A stretch of DNA of 64,000 nt, taken from CAVQUE01 sp046290435 (lineage in GTDB: Bacteria > Actinomycetota > Acidimicrobiia > Acidimicrobiales > UBA8592). Positions within the stretch are counted from its first letter, which is position 1. Every line of letters begins with the position of its first letter. The notes beneath the pieces are model-generated. The model was not told where the DNA came from. It saw only the letters and a program-made list of their open reading frames with translations, and did no database searches. A program made the position numbers and the translations under genes. The DNA lies in NCBI GenBank assembly GCA_046290435.1, contig JBKAGO010000002.1, forward strand, positions 1 to 64,000. The letters are read 5' to 3'. This document shows, piece after piece, positions 43,514 to 50,843 of this stretch.

Positions 43514-44485
43514 TCAGACGACGAACATGTCTTCCTTGGACCATGCGGGCGCGGCGACTCGCGCCGCGGCGGCATGGGCCATGTAGGTGAGGTGGTCGGT
43601 GCCCTCGGGTACTTCCTTGGGGATGACGCCGTTGACCTTCTGGGTCTTGAACACGGTGCCGGGGGCGAGATCCATGAACGGGAACTCGGGCTCGGTGCAG
43701 CCCAGACACGGCATGCCGGCACGGGTCTTGGAACTCTGGCGGTTCCACAGGATCCGGTTGCACGGCGAGTGCGTCATCGGGCCGCGGCAGCCGAACTCGT
43801 AGAAGAGGCAACCGGTGCGGGTGCCCTCGCCGAACGACAGCGTCGACTGCTTGTATTCGAAGAACTGCACGCGGGTGCAGCCCGTCTGGGTGAAGGTCTT
43901 GAAGAAGGTCTGCGGGCGGTGCAGGTCGTCGAGCGCGATGTCGGCGGTGCGGCCGGTGGCCAGGGCGACGAGGATCTGGGTTATCCAGTCGGGGTGGGCG
44001 GGACAGCCCGGGATGTTGATGACCGGTAGGCCGGCCTTGGAGACGAAGTCCGGGCCGAGGAAGCCGCCCTTGGCCCGCTTGTGGAACTGCAGGCCGGTCG
44101 ACGACGTCGGGTTGGGCTCGGCTGCGGGGATGCCGCCCCAACAGGCGCAGTCGCCGATGGCGACGACGATGCTGGCGGCCGCGGCGAGCTCCTCCACCCA
44201 GTCCTTCATGGGGCGGTCGGCGAAGATGTTGTAGCGGCCACTGCCGTCGGGGCCCTCGATGACGGTGCCCTCGAACACGAAGATGTCCATCTCGCGCTCG
44301 CCGCTGGCGCAGTCGCGGAAGATCTTCTGCGCGTTCTCGCCGAGCTCCATGCCGAGCGACGGGTGCCAGATGATGTCGAGGCCGAAGTCGACGATCAGGT
44401 CGACGACGTTGGGTTCGTCGGCATTGAGGAACGACATGGTGTTGCCACTGCATGCCCCTCCGTGGAGCCAGAGCACAGATGCCAT
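43514..44485 (-). CDS. hucS: [NiFe] hydrogenase small subunit, group 2a (Huc type)
   Basis: 323 residues. It starts MASVLWLHGGACSGN, with the proximal-cluster Cys, and has no Tat signal, as expected for group 2a enzymes, which stay on the cytoplasmic side. Further cluster ligands lie in GDCACWGG, NIPGCPAHPDWI, GTRTGCLFYEFGCRGP, CNRILW and MPCLGCTEPEFPF. The match to mycobacterial Huc, an oxygen-tolerant enzyme that uses atmospheric H2, is strong by eye. This subunit carries the Fe-S wire from the active site to the acceptor. Confidence 0.95.
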   Translation of the reverse strand: MASVLWLHGGACSGNTMSFLNADEPNVVDLIVDFGLDIIWHPSLGMELGENAQKIFRDCASGEREMDIFVFEGTVIEGPDGSGRYNIFADRPMKDWVEELAAAASIVVAIGDCACWGGIPAAEPNPTSSTGLQFHKRAKGGFLGPDFVSKAGLPVINIPGCPAHPDWITQILVALATGRTADIALDDLHRPQTFFKTFTQTGCTRVQFFEYKQSTLSFGEGTRTGCLFYEFGCRGPMTHSPCNRILWNRQSSKTRAGMPCLGCTEPEFPFMDLAPGTVFKTQKVNGVIPKEVPEGTDHLTYMAHAAAARVAAPAWSKEDMFVV

Positions 44486-44507
44486 GGGTTGGATCCCCTC
44501 TTCGTTT

Positions 44508-44532
44508 CGGGTCGGTCGGTCGGTCGGTCGGT
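44508..44532. repeat. CGGT tetranucleotide repeat upstream of the hydrogenase small subunit
   Basis: Five to six CGGT units, 23 to 47 bases before the small-subunit start codon (44485), in the 107-base spacer after the DUF1641 gene. Being outside coding sequence, slippage here would change only the leader length. Confidence 0.8.
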
Positions 44533-44592
44533 GTTGCTGTGCGGCGGGAATGATCGGGGCGGGCGGCGGCGCGATCGCGGCGTCGGCCGGAT

Positions 44593-45108
44593 CTACAGAC
44601 GGCGACCCAGCGACCGCGAGATCTCGATGAGCAGGCCGAGACCGCGCTGCACCTCGGGTTCCTTCAGTGCCTTGAGGGCGCCGAAGGCACTGATGCTGGT
44701 CTCGTTGCGGCGGGCGGTCTCGGCGCCTTCGACCGCGGCATCACTGACGAGGGAGAGCAGGTCGATGGTGGCCGGCGAGACCATCGGGCTGGACAGGACC
44801 TGACGCAGCGCCGGAGCCGCAGCCGCGAGCTCGCCGGCGACCGCGCCGAGGTCGGACAGCGATGGTGCGCCTTCGGGGCGGGACTCTGCGGCGGCCCGCA
44901 GGTCGCCCACGCCATCGGCGAACGAATCGATGATCATCTCGCTGCGGCTGACCATGCCGCTGAGGCCGAGCACGAGCGTGGACAGGAGCTCGGCATTGTC
45001 CAGCAAGGTGACGAGCGAGGCGGCGACGGCGGGATCGTTCAGCCGCTCGGCGACGGCATCGATCGGCTCGGCCGGCCGTGTCGGCACAGCGGCTTCGGTC
45101 GCAGTCAT
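44593..45108 (-). CDS. DUF1641-family protein, candidate HucM-like hydrogenase scaffold
   Basis: 171 residues from ATG 45108 with a strong GGGAGGG ribosome binding site. The C-terminus (FGALKALKEPEVQRGLGLLIEISRSLG) carries the DUF1641 signature. The N-terminal ~110 residues are amphipathic to hydrophobic helices (SLVTLLDNAELLSTLVLGLSGM). It is the first gene of the operon, directly before the small subunit, the position in which mycobacteria have hucM, the membrane-associated scaffold that gathers Huc units and brings menaquinone. Size and helical hydrophobic character would fit that role, but I cannot confirm homology by eye. Confidence 0.7.
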   Translation of the reverse strand: MTATEAAVPTRPAEPIDAVAERLNDPAVAASLVTLLDNAELLSTLVLGLSGMVSRSEMIIDSFADGVGDLRAAAESRPEGAPSLSDLGAVAGELAAAAPALRQVLSSPMVSPATIDLLSLVSDAAVEGAETARRNETSISAFGALKALKEPEVQRGLGLLIEISRSLGRRL

Positions 45109-45213
45109 GAGGCCCTCCCCCGGCTTGCTTCGGCGCTCCCGTCGGGTGCGATCCGACTCGAGCCGGACACCCGAAAAAGGAACATAGGCCCCTTGACGAC
45201 AGAGGACTATCCG

Positions 45214-45231
45214 GATGACGAAGATGTCATC
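45214..45231. promoter_or_regulatory. Dyad GATGAC-N6-GTCATC, candidate operator
   Basis: Perfect six-base arms around GAAGAT. It lies 106 bases upstream of the DUF1641/hydrogenase start, a likely activator or repressor position. The same GTCATC half-site recurs at 45251. Confidence 0.5.
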
Positions 45232-45285
45232 CCATGCGTGTACGCTGCACGTCATCTCACTATCCGCTATGCGCAGCGCTCGTCC

Positions 45286-45301
45286 GTGTGACGTATCACA
45301 C
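45286..45301. promoter_or_regulatory. Dyad GTGTGA-N4-TCACAC, candidate CRP/FNR-family site
   Basis: Perfect six-base arms around CGTA. The TGTGA/TCACA half-sites are those of CRP-family regulators, but the 4-base spacer is that of FNR sites. It lies 82 bases upstream of the AraC gene start and 178 bases upstream of the hydrogenase operon start. Confidence 0.5.
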
Positions 45302-45382
45302 ACCGCGGGATGGTTCAGCGAGAACACAGATGGGCGGACGACAGGTGACGAGGGCGACGGAGCGACGAGGAGGAGGTCTGCG

Positions 45383-46441
45383 GTGTCGGGACGTATGACG
45401 CGGCTGCACACGCTCAATGCGAAACGCACCGAAGCCGGGCCACGGCCGAGGCTGCGGCCGCGGGGCTTGCCCCCGGCACTCGAAGCGCACGGCGTCTGGG
45501 CCGCGACGAACCCCGCCGAAGCCGCACTCTTCGGACGCGAACTGCTCGGAACCCACCGGGTCCACGTCGAAGGCATCGACATCGAGGCCTTCGAGGCAAC
45601 ATTCCACGGCGCCTTCATCCGCGACGTCACCCTCGGCTATCTCGATTTCGCCACCGCCGTTCGCATCGAGGTCCATCAGCTCGGCCCGGACTTCCTCGTG
45701 ATCGTTCCCGCGAACGGCTCATCGATCATCGACAACCGTGGCGTCACCGTGCACGCGACACCGGTCACCGCCGCCGTCCCGGCACCGGGAACCCCCATGA
45801 CCCTGCGGTGCGACGCCGACGCAGCACATCTGGTCATCCGCATCGACCACCGATCGCTCGAATCCCACCTGAGCCGCCTCCTCGGCCGGACCCTCGACCG
45901 TCCGCTCGTCTTCGATCCGACCTTCGACCTGTCGACTGCAGCGTCGAGCCGCTGGAACTTCGCCGTCCAGATGCTGCACGCCGAGCTCTACGATCGCGAC
46001 AGCCTCCTGCACCAGGGCGTCGGACTCGGCCAGCTCGAGGAGTTCCTCATGAGCTCACTGCTGCACTGCCAGCCGTCGAACTTCGCCGAGTTGCTCACCG
46101 GCGAGCGCAGGCCCGAACACCGTGTCGTGCGCATCGCCCGCGAGTACATCGACCGCAACCTCTCCGAGCCGCTGACGGTGGCCGACATCGCCGAAGCCGC
46201 CGGTGTCTCCGTGCGAACCCTGCAGAACCGCTTCGCCGAGGACCTCGACCAGACGCTGACCGGCTACCTGAAGAGTCAGCGCCTCGACCGCGTCCGCGCC
46301 GACCTCGCCGACACCGCGCCGAACAGCGGCGTGGGCGTGACCGACATCGCCATGCGGTGGGGGTTCACCCATCTCGGCCGCTTCGCCGCCGTCTATCGCA
46401 CCCGATTCGGCGAGTCACCCTCGCAGACGCTGCGCAGTTGA
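45383..46441 (+). CDS. AraC-family transcriptional regulator
   Basis: 352 residues from GTG 45383, preceded by the best Shine-Dalgarno of the window (GGAGGAGGT); an ATG at 45395 is the alternative. An N-terminal cupin-like ligand/oligomerisation domain (~50-225) is followed by a C-terminal double helix-turn-helix (~250-350): LTVADIAEAAGVSVRTLQNRFAEDL and GVTDIAMRWGFTHLGRFAAVYRTRFGESPSQTLR. It diverges from the hydrogenase operon and shares its 274-base control region, so it may regulate the operon or itself. Its ligand is unknown. Confidence 0.9.
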   Translation: MSGRMTRLHTLNAKRTEAGPRPRLRPRGLPPALEAHGVWAATNPAEAALFGRELLGTHRVHVEGIDIEAFEATFHGAFIRDVTLGYLDFATAVRIEVHQLGPDFLVIVPANGSSIIDNRGVTVHATPVTAAVPAPGTPMTLRCDADAAHLVIRIDHRSLESHLSRLLGRTLDRPLVFDPTFDLSTAASSRWNFAVQMLHAELYDRDSLLHQGVGLGQLEEFLMSSLLHCQPSNFAELLTGERRPEHRVVRIAREYIDRNLSEPLTVADIAEAAGVSVRTLQNRFAEDLDQTLTGYLKSQRLDRVRADLADTAPNSGVGVTDIAMRWGFTHLGRFAAVYRTRFGESPSQTLRS

Positions 46442-46451
46442 CGCGCCGGGT

Positions 46452-46865
46452 TCAGCGATCGCGACAGGCGCCGCACGCGCCGTTGGCGCGGACATCGATG
46501 GTGCCGACGTCGAAGCCTGCTGCCCGATCGAGGTGCAGCGAGAGGTCCTCGACGATCGGCGCGTGATGGTGGGTGACGCCTCCGCAGCGGTCGCACACGA
46601 GGTGGATGACCGAGTCCGCATGCCGCGGCTCCCACGTCGACGCATCATCGCCCAGGCGCGACTCACGCACCAGACCCAGCTCGGCCAGCAGCGTGAGCAC
46701 GCGATAGGTCGACGAGGCGTTGATGGACGGATCCCGATCGTGGACCAGCTCGATGATCTCCGGCGCGCTCAGATGCCGATCGCTACCGACGAGGACGTCC
46801 CAGACGACCCGACGTGGCCGGGTGATGCGATGACCGTGATCGCGTAGTGCGCTCTCGAGCTCCAC
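46452..46865 (-). CDS. nur: Fur-family metalloregulator, probably nickel-responsive Nur
   Basis: 137 residues from GTG 46865. The N-terminal winged helix contains RITRPRRVVWDVLVGSDRHLSAPEI and SSTYRVLTLLAELGLV. The metal region has HADSVIHLVCDRCGGVTHHHAPI, and the C-terminal CGAC supplies the second zinc pair. It diverges from a CbiM-type transporter, with a near-perfect Nur box (TTGCGA-N5-TTGCAA) between them. This context favours Nur over Fur or Zur. With nickel bound it would repress the transporter. The symbol rests on the box and neighbour, not on metal-site proof. Confidence 0.8.
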   Translation of the reverse strand: MELESALRDHGHRITRPRRVVWDVLVGSDRHLSAPEIIELVHDRDPSINASSTYRVLTLLAELGLVRESRLGDDASTWEPRHADSVIHLVCDRCGGVTHHHAPIVEDLSLHLDRAAGFDVGTIDVRANGACGACRDR

Positions 46866-46926
46866 GACCCGCCAGCGTAGAGGCAACTGCGATGACGGCC
46901 CGCGCCCGCCCCGAGCACGACCGTTA

Positions 46927-46943
46927 TTGCGAGTCCCTTGCAA
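46927..46943. promoter_or_regulatory. Nur box (nickel-responsive operator)
   Basis: TTGCGA-GTCCC-TTGCAA matches the known Streptomyces Nur consensus TTGCAA-N5-TTGCAA at 11 of 12 half-site positions. It sits 59 bases upstream of the cbiM-like start and 62 upstream of the Fur-family start, between divergent genes, so it can control both. Confidence 0.75.
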
Positions 46944-47001
46944 CAACGGCGGGGGCGTGGCTACCGTGCCGTCGCACGAACCGGGAGGTCCGACACCCGC
47001 C

Positions 47002-47994
47002 ATGCACACCTTCGCCCTGCACGCGCCGGACGGCTTCCTGGAGCCGGGGACGGCGATCGTGACCGCAGTCATCGCCACTGCCGTGCTCGCCGTGGCGCTG
47101 CGCGTGGCCTCGGGCGAGTTGGGCGACCGCCAGGCGCCGCTCGCCGGCGTTGTCGCCGCATTCGTCTTCGCCGCCCAGATGTTCAACTTTCCCGTTGCCT
47201 CGGGCACCACCGGCCACCTCGTCGGCGGAGCGCTGGCGGCCATCCTCCTCGGACCGTGGATCGGAACCCTCGTGGTCGCCGTCGTGGTGATCGTCCAGGC
47301 GCTCCTGTTCGCCGATGGTGGCATCAGCGCGCTCGGCTACAACCTGATCAACATGGCGGTCGTGCCGGCCTTCGGCGGCTGGGCCGTCTACCGCCTCGTC
47401 CGCCGGGTGCTGCCGGCGAACAGCGCCGGCGTCGTCGGCGCCACCGCCGTGGCGTCGCTGGCGTCAGTCGTTCTCGCGTCGATGGCGTTCTCACTCCAGT
47501 GGCTGTTCGGCGCAAGCGCCCCGGTGCCGTTCGACACCGTCTTCGCAGCCATGGTCGGGGTGCACGTGCTCATCGGCGTCGGCGAGGCGGTCATCAGTGC
47601 CATCGTCATCTCCGCCGTCCTGGCGGCACGTCCCGATCTCGTCGTCGGCGCCCGCGACCTCGACCTCGCAGCGCTCGCGGAGCGGCCACGCGTCGGCATG
47701 CGGCCGTTCGTCATCGGCGGGCTGATCGTGGCGCTGGGCTTCGCGGCCGTGGTCAGCCAGTTCGCCGTCGACAACCCGGACGGACTCGAACGTGTCGCCG
47801 AGGACGAAGGGTTCATCGATTCGGCCCGCGATCACGCGTTCGGCGACAGCATCTTCGCCGACTACGCCACCAGCGGCATCGACAACGAACAGGCCAGCCT
47901 GGCCGTCGCCGGCATCGCCGGCGTCATCTTGACCCTCGCGGTCATGGCCGGGATCACGTCTGCGTCCCGCCAGATCGTCCGCCGGCCCACCTGA
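47002..47994 (+). CDS. Nickel/cobalt ECF transporter CbiM-CbiN fused membrane protein
   Basis: 330 residues with about eight membrane segments. The N-terminus MHTFALHAPDGFLEPG contains the family's HxPDGFL metal-site element, displaced a few residues from the usual MHIPDGF start. The C-terminal ~110 residues correspond to the small CbiN/NikN component (FAAVVSQFAVDNPDGLERVAEDEGF) fused in frame. It is the substrate-specific unit of an energy-coupling-factor importer. The Nur box upstream and the hydrogenase operon 2 kb away argue for nickel as substrate. The next gene starts on its last stop base (TGATG). Confidence 0.88.
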   Translation: MHTFALHAPDGFLEPGTAIVTAVIATAVLAVALRVASGELGDRQAPLAGVVAAFVFAAQMFNFPVASGTTGHLVGGALAAILLGPWIGTLVVAVVVIVQALLFADGGISALGYNLINMAVVPAFGGWAVYRLVRRVLPANSAGVVGATAVASLASVVLASMAFSLQWLFGASAPVPFDTVFAAMVGVHVLIGVGEAVISAIVISAVLAARPDLVVGARDLDLAALAERPRVGMRPFVIGGLIVALGFAAVVSQFAVDNPDGLERVAEDEGFIDSARDHAFGDSIFADYATSGIDNEQASLAVAGIAGVILTLAVMAGITSASRQIVRRPT

Positions 47995-48764
47995 TGGGCG
48001 GCGGTCATCGTCCGCGCCGTGTTCTCGCGCTCCACGTCGACAGAGCCAGCCCGGTCCACCGCCTCCCGGCATCAGCGAAGCTCGTGGCGCTCGTCGGGTT
48101 CGTCGTCCCGGTGGCGGTCACGCCGCGCCATGCCGTCTGGGCCTTCGCCGTCCACGCCGGCGTCCTCGCCGCCGTGGTGTTCGTGGCACGCCTGCCGCTT
48201 CGCATCGTTCTTGCCCGGCTGGCCGTGGTCGCCCCGTTCCTCGTCGCCGCTGCGCTGCTGCCGTTCATCGGCCAGGGCGACCGGACCGAGCTCGCCGGCC
48301 TGTCGCTGTCGGTCGACGGCTCCTGGGCAGCGTGGAACATGGCGGCCAAGGCGGTGCTCGGCGCGGCCGCCGGCATCGTCGTCGCCGCGACGACACCGGT
48401 GCCCGACCTGCTGGCGGGGTTGTCGCGGCTGCGGGTCCCGGCGGTCCTGGTCGCCATCATCGGCTTCATGATCCGCTACCTCGACGTCATCGCCGACGAG
48501 CTCGGCCGGATGCGCACCGCGATGGTCGCTCGCGGTCACGACCCCCGCTGGCTCTGGCAGGCCCGGCCCATCGCGTCGTCCGTGGGCACCCTGTTCGTGC
48601 GGTCCTACGAGCGTGGCGAGCGCGTCCATCTGGCCATGGCGGCCCGGGGCTTCACAGGCACCATGCCCGACCTCGGGACCGTCACGACCCGCCGACGCGA
48701 CATGGTCGCCGCCGGGACCGTCGTGATCGTGGCGGTATCGACCACGACGGCCGCCCTGTGGTGA
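47994..48764 (+). CDS. cbiQ: ECF transporter transmembrane protein CbiQ/NikQ
   Basis: 256 residues; the coupling membrane subunit of the importer. After a short basic N-terminus come hydrophobic segments (ALVGFVVPVAVTPRHAVWAF, LPFIGQ region) and the conserved cytoplasmic coupling helices with MVARGHDPRWL and HLAMAARGFTG (ARG motifs that contact the ATPases). ATG 47994 overlaps the cbiM stop. It ends in a GTGA overlap with the ATPase gene. Confidence 0.9.
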   Translation: MGGGHRPRRVLALHVDRASPVHRLPASAKLVALVGFVVPVAVTPRHAVWAFAVHAGVLAAVVFVARLPLRIVLARLAVVAPFLVAAALLPFIGQGDRTELAGLSLSVDGSWAAWNMAAKAVLGAAAGIVVAATTPVPDLLAGLSRLRVPAVLVAIIGFMIRYLDVIADELGRMRTAMVARGHDPRWLWQARPIASSVGTLFVRSYERGERVHLAMAARGFTGTMPDLGTVTTRRRDMVAAGTVVIVAVSTTTAALW

Positions 48765-49537
48765 GCGGAACCGGCGTGAGCGGCGCCGGGGTGAGCGGCG
48801 CCGCCCTGGCTGTCCGGGGTGTGTCCTTCCGCTACCCCGCCGGTCCGGTGGTGCTCGACGGCCTGGACCTCGAGGTCGCCGCGGGCGAACGCGTCGCCGT
48901 GCTCGGGCCCAACGGGTCGGGCAAGACCACGCTCGCCCTGCACCTCAACGGGCTGCTCCCGCTGCAGCAGGGCAGCATCACCGTCGGCAGCCTGGCGGTG
49001 GGCGAGCCTGACCTGGCGACGATCCGCCGCCGCGTGGGGCTCGTGTTCCAGGACCCCGACGACCAGCTCTTCATGTCGACCGTGCAGGAGGACGTGGCGT
49101 TCGGTCCCGCCAACCTCGGCGTCGCACGCGCCGAACGAGAGCGGCTGGTGGAGCAGTCGCTGGCGTCGGTCGACGCGACCCATCTGGCCGGTCGCCACCC
49201 CCATCACCTGTCGGGCGGCGAGAAGCGGCGTGCCGCGATCGCGACGATCCTGGCCATGGAGCCGGCCATCGTCGTGCTCGACGAACCGACCTCGGGCCTC
49301 GACCCGGTCGGGCGGCGCGAGCTGGCGGAGTTGCTCGTCGGGATCGACGCGACGCAGCTGATCATCACCCACGACCTGCCATTCGCGCTGGCGTCGTGCC
49401 CGCGGGCGGTGATCCTCGACGGGGGCCGGGTGGTGGCCGACGCCCCGACCCGCGACCTGCTCGCCGACGCCGAACTGCTCGCCCGGCACCGTCTGGAACT
49501 TCCCCATGGATTCGAGCTCCGTCGCCCGTCGGGCTGA
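48761..49537 (+). CDS. cbiO: ECF transporter ATPase CbiO/NikO
   Basis: 258 residues. Walker A is GPNGSGKTT, the Q-loop VFQDPDDQLF is diagnostic of ECF ATPases, the signature is LSGGEKRR, Walker B is IVVLDEP and the H-loop is ITHDLPF. Three in-frame GTG codons, each starting GTGAGCGG and spaced 15 bases (48761, 48776, 48791), give a repeated N-terminus VSGTGVSGAGVSGA; the first overlaps the cbiQ stop. It powers nickel/cobalt uptake as a homodimer. Confidence 0.9.
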   Translation: MSGTGVSGAGVSGAALAVRGVSFRYPAGPVVLDGLDLEVAAGERVAVLGPNGSGKTTLALHLNGLLPLQQGSITVGSLAVGEPDLATIRRRVGLVFQDPDDQLFMSTVQEDVAFGPANLGVARAERERLVEQSLASVDATHLAGRHPHHLSGGEKRRAAIATILAMEPAIVVLDEPTSGLDPVGRRELAELLVGIDATQLIITHDLPFALASCPRAVILDGGRVVADAPTRDLLADAELLARHRLELPHGFELRRPSG

Positions 49538-49562
49538 TGGAAGCCGTTGCCTCGGGCGCCGC

Positions 49563-50732
49563 TCACGCCCGGGCGGCGCGCTCCTCCTCGTAGGCGGCGA
49601 TGGTGTTCAGCTGCGCGTTCAGCGTGGCGTCGACCCAGCGTGATCCCTGGCCGCAGATGAGGTCGTAGCTGGTCTGCACCGGGGCGAGCTGGCCGTTGAA
49701 GTGCGGCATGACCTCCTCGGCGAACAGCTCGTAGGACCGCTTGGTGGCCGCCCAGTTGGCGATGTCGGCGCCGAGGAACAGGTAGGCGCCGAAGCCGCCG
49801 GTCTTCTCCTGGAGACGGGTGAGCTGGGCGCGGGCCATCTCGGGCGTGCCGATGACCATGCGGCCGGTCTCGTTGGCGTAGTCGATGAAGTCCGAGTAGT
49901 CCGACGGCGGCGGCTCGGCGTTGGGGTCGCCGGTGGGGATGATGTGCGACAGGTACTCGAACACCCACAGCAGGCCGTACTCGCAGTTCTTCTTGGCTTC
50001 CTCGAGCGTGTCGGCGATGTGCATCGGGCCCATCAGCCGCCACTTGGAACGGTCGGCGACGTGGCCGTGCAGCGCTGCCTCCTCCTGCCAGACGTTGTAG
50101 TTGTAGTCGAGCACCCCGAACGCGGCGGGTTCGGTGGCGGCGATCGACAACATGCCGGTGCCATAGCGGCCGGCGAGCTTCGAACCCGACGGCGACATCG
50201 ACGACGCCACCGCGACGTCGAAGTCCGAGTAGGGCCGCATCTGCAGCACGGCCTCCTCGCAGACGAACCAGTCGGTGTGCTTCGTGACGGTCTCGCCGGC
50301 GAACAGGCGCATGATGACGTCGAACGCCTCCTCCATGCGAGGCCGCTGGAGATTCGGGTCGATGCCCAACATCGCCGCGTCGGAGGTGAGCTGGCCGGGT
50401 CCCGCGCCGAACATCATGCGACCACGAGTCAGGTGGTCGAGCATGACGATGCGGTCCGCCAGGATCATCGGATGGTGATACGGCAGCGAGTTGACGCCGG
50501 TGCCGAGCTTGATGTGACTGGTGCGCTGGGCGGCCGCGGCGATGAACACCTCGGGACTGGCGATGAGCTCCGAGCCCGCCGAGTGGTGCTCGCCGATCCA
50601 CGCCTCGTGGTAGCCGTGATGGTCGAGCCACTCCATCAGCTCGAGGTCACGGTGCAGCGCAAGGGTGGGATCGATGCCCACCTTGTGCATGGGCGGCAGG
50701 AAGATCCCGAAACGCAGCGGATCGTGGGTCAT
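49563..50732 (-). CDS. LLM-class (luciferase-like) flavin monooxygenase/oxidoreductase
   Basis: 389 residues from ATG 50732. Typical of bacterial luciferase-like TIM barrels: RFGIFLPPMHK at the N-terminus, WIGEHHS (~45-52), SLPYHHPMILADRIVMLDHLTRGRMMFGAGPGQL. The closest type is the FMN or F420-using, long-chain hydrocarbon-active LLM proteins common in actinobacteria. It is convergent with the nickel ATPase gene and 111 bases downstream of the carboxylase alpha gene. Substrate not predictable. Confidence 0.9.
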   Translation of the reverse strand: MTHDPLRFGIFLPPMHKVGIDPTLALHRDLELMEWLDHHGYHEAWIGEHHSAGSELIASPEVFIAAAAQRTSHIKLGTGVNSLPYHHPMILADRIVMLDHLTRGRMMFGAGPGQLTSDAAMLGIDPNLQRPRMEEAFDVIMRLFAGETVTKHTDWFVCEEAVLQMRPYSDFDVAVASSMSPSGSKLAGRYGTGMLSIAATEPAAFGVLDYNYNVWQEEAALHGHVADRSKWRLMGPMHIADTLEEAKKNCEYGLLWVFEYLSHIIPTGDPNAEPPPSDYSDFIDYANETGRMVIGTPEMARAQLTRLQEKTGGFGAYLFLGADIANWAATKRSYELFAEEVMPHFNGQLAPVQTSYDLICGQGSRWVDATLNAQLNTIAAYEEERAARA

Positions 50733-50843
50733 GGCAGTACTCCGTCGGTCGAGCTCGAACTGCGGTGAGTCTCGCGTGGCCGCCGACGTGCTGCCACCGA
50801 TCCCAGGCTCCACTCGGGCGCTGTGCCGCGCCGGGCGAGGCGA

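Larger units (their letters stand above)
45109..45382. promoter_or_regulatory. Divergent control region between hydrogenase operon and AraC regulator
   Basis: 274 bases hold both promoters. Two dyads stand out: GATGAC-N6-GTCATC at 45214-45231 and GTGTGA-N4-TCACAC at 45286-45301. A further GTCATC half-site is at 45251-45256, 25 bases from the first, and ACTATCCG occurs twice (45206, 45259). The region is less GC-rich than the genes. TATGTT on the minus strand (45186-45181) could be a -10 box for the hydrogenase operon, but no good -35 is seen. Confidence 0.6.

Noticed and set aside
47002..49537. Cobalt transporter for vitamin B12 synthesis
   Set aside because: The CbiM family covers both metals, but no cobalamin gene or riboswitch is near, and the Nur box and hydrogenase context favour nickel.
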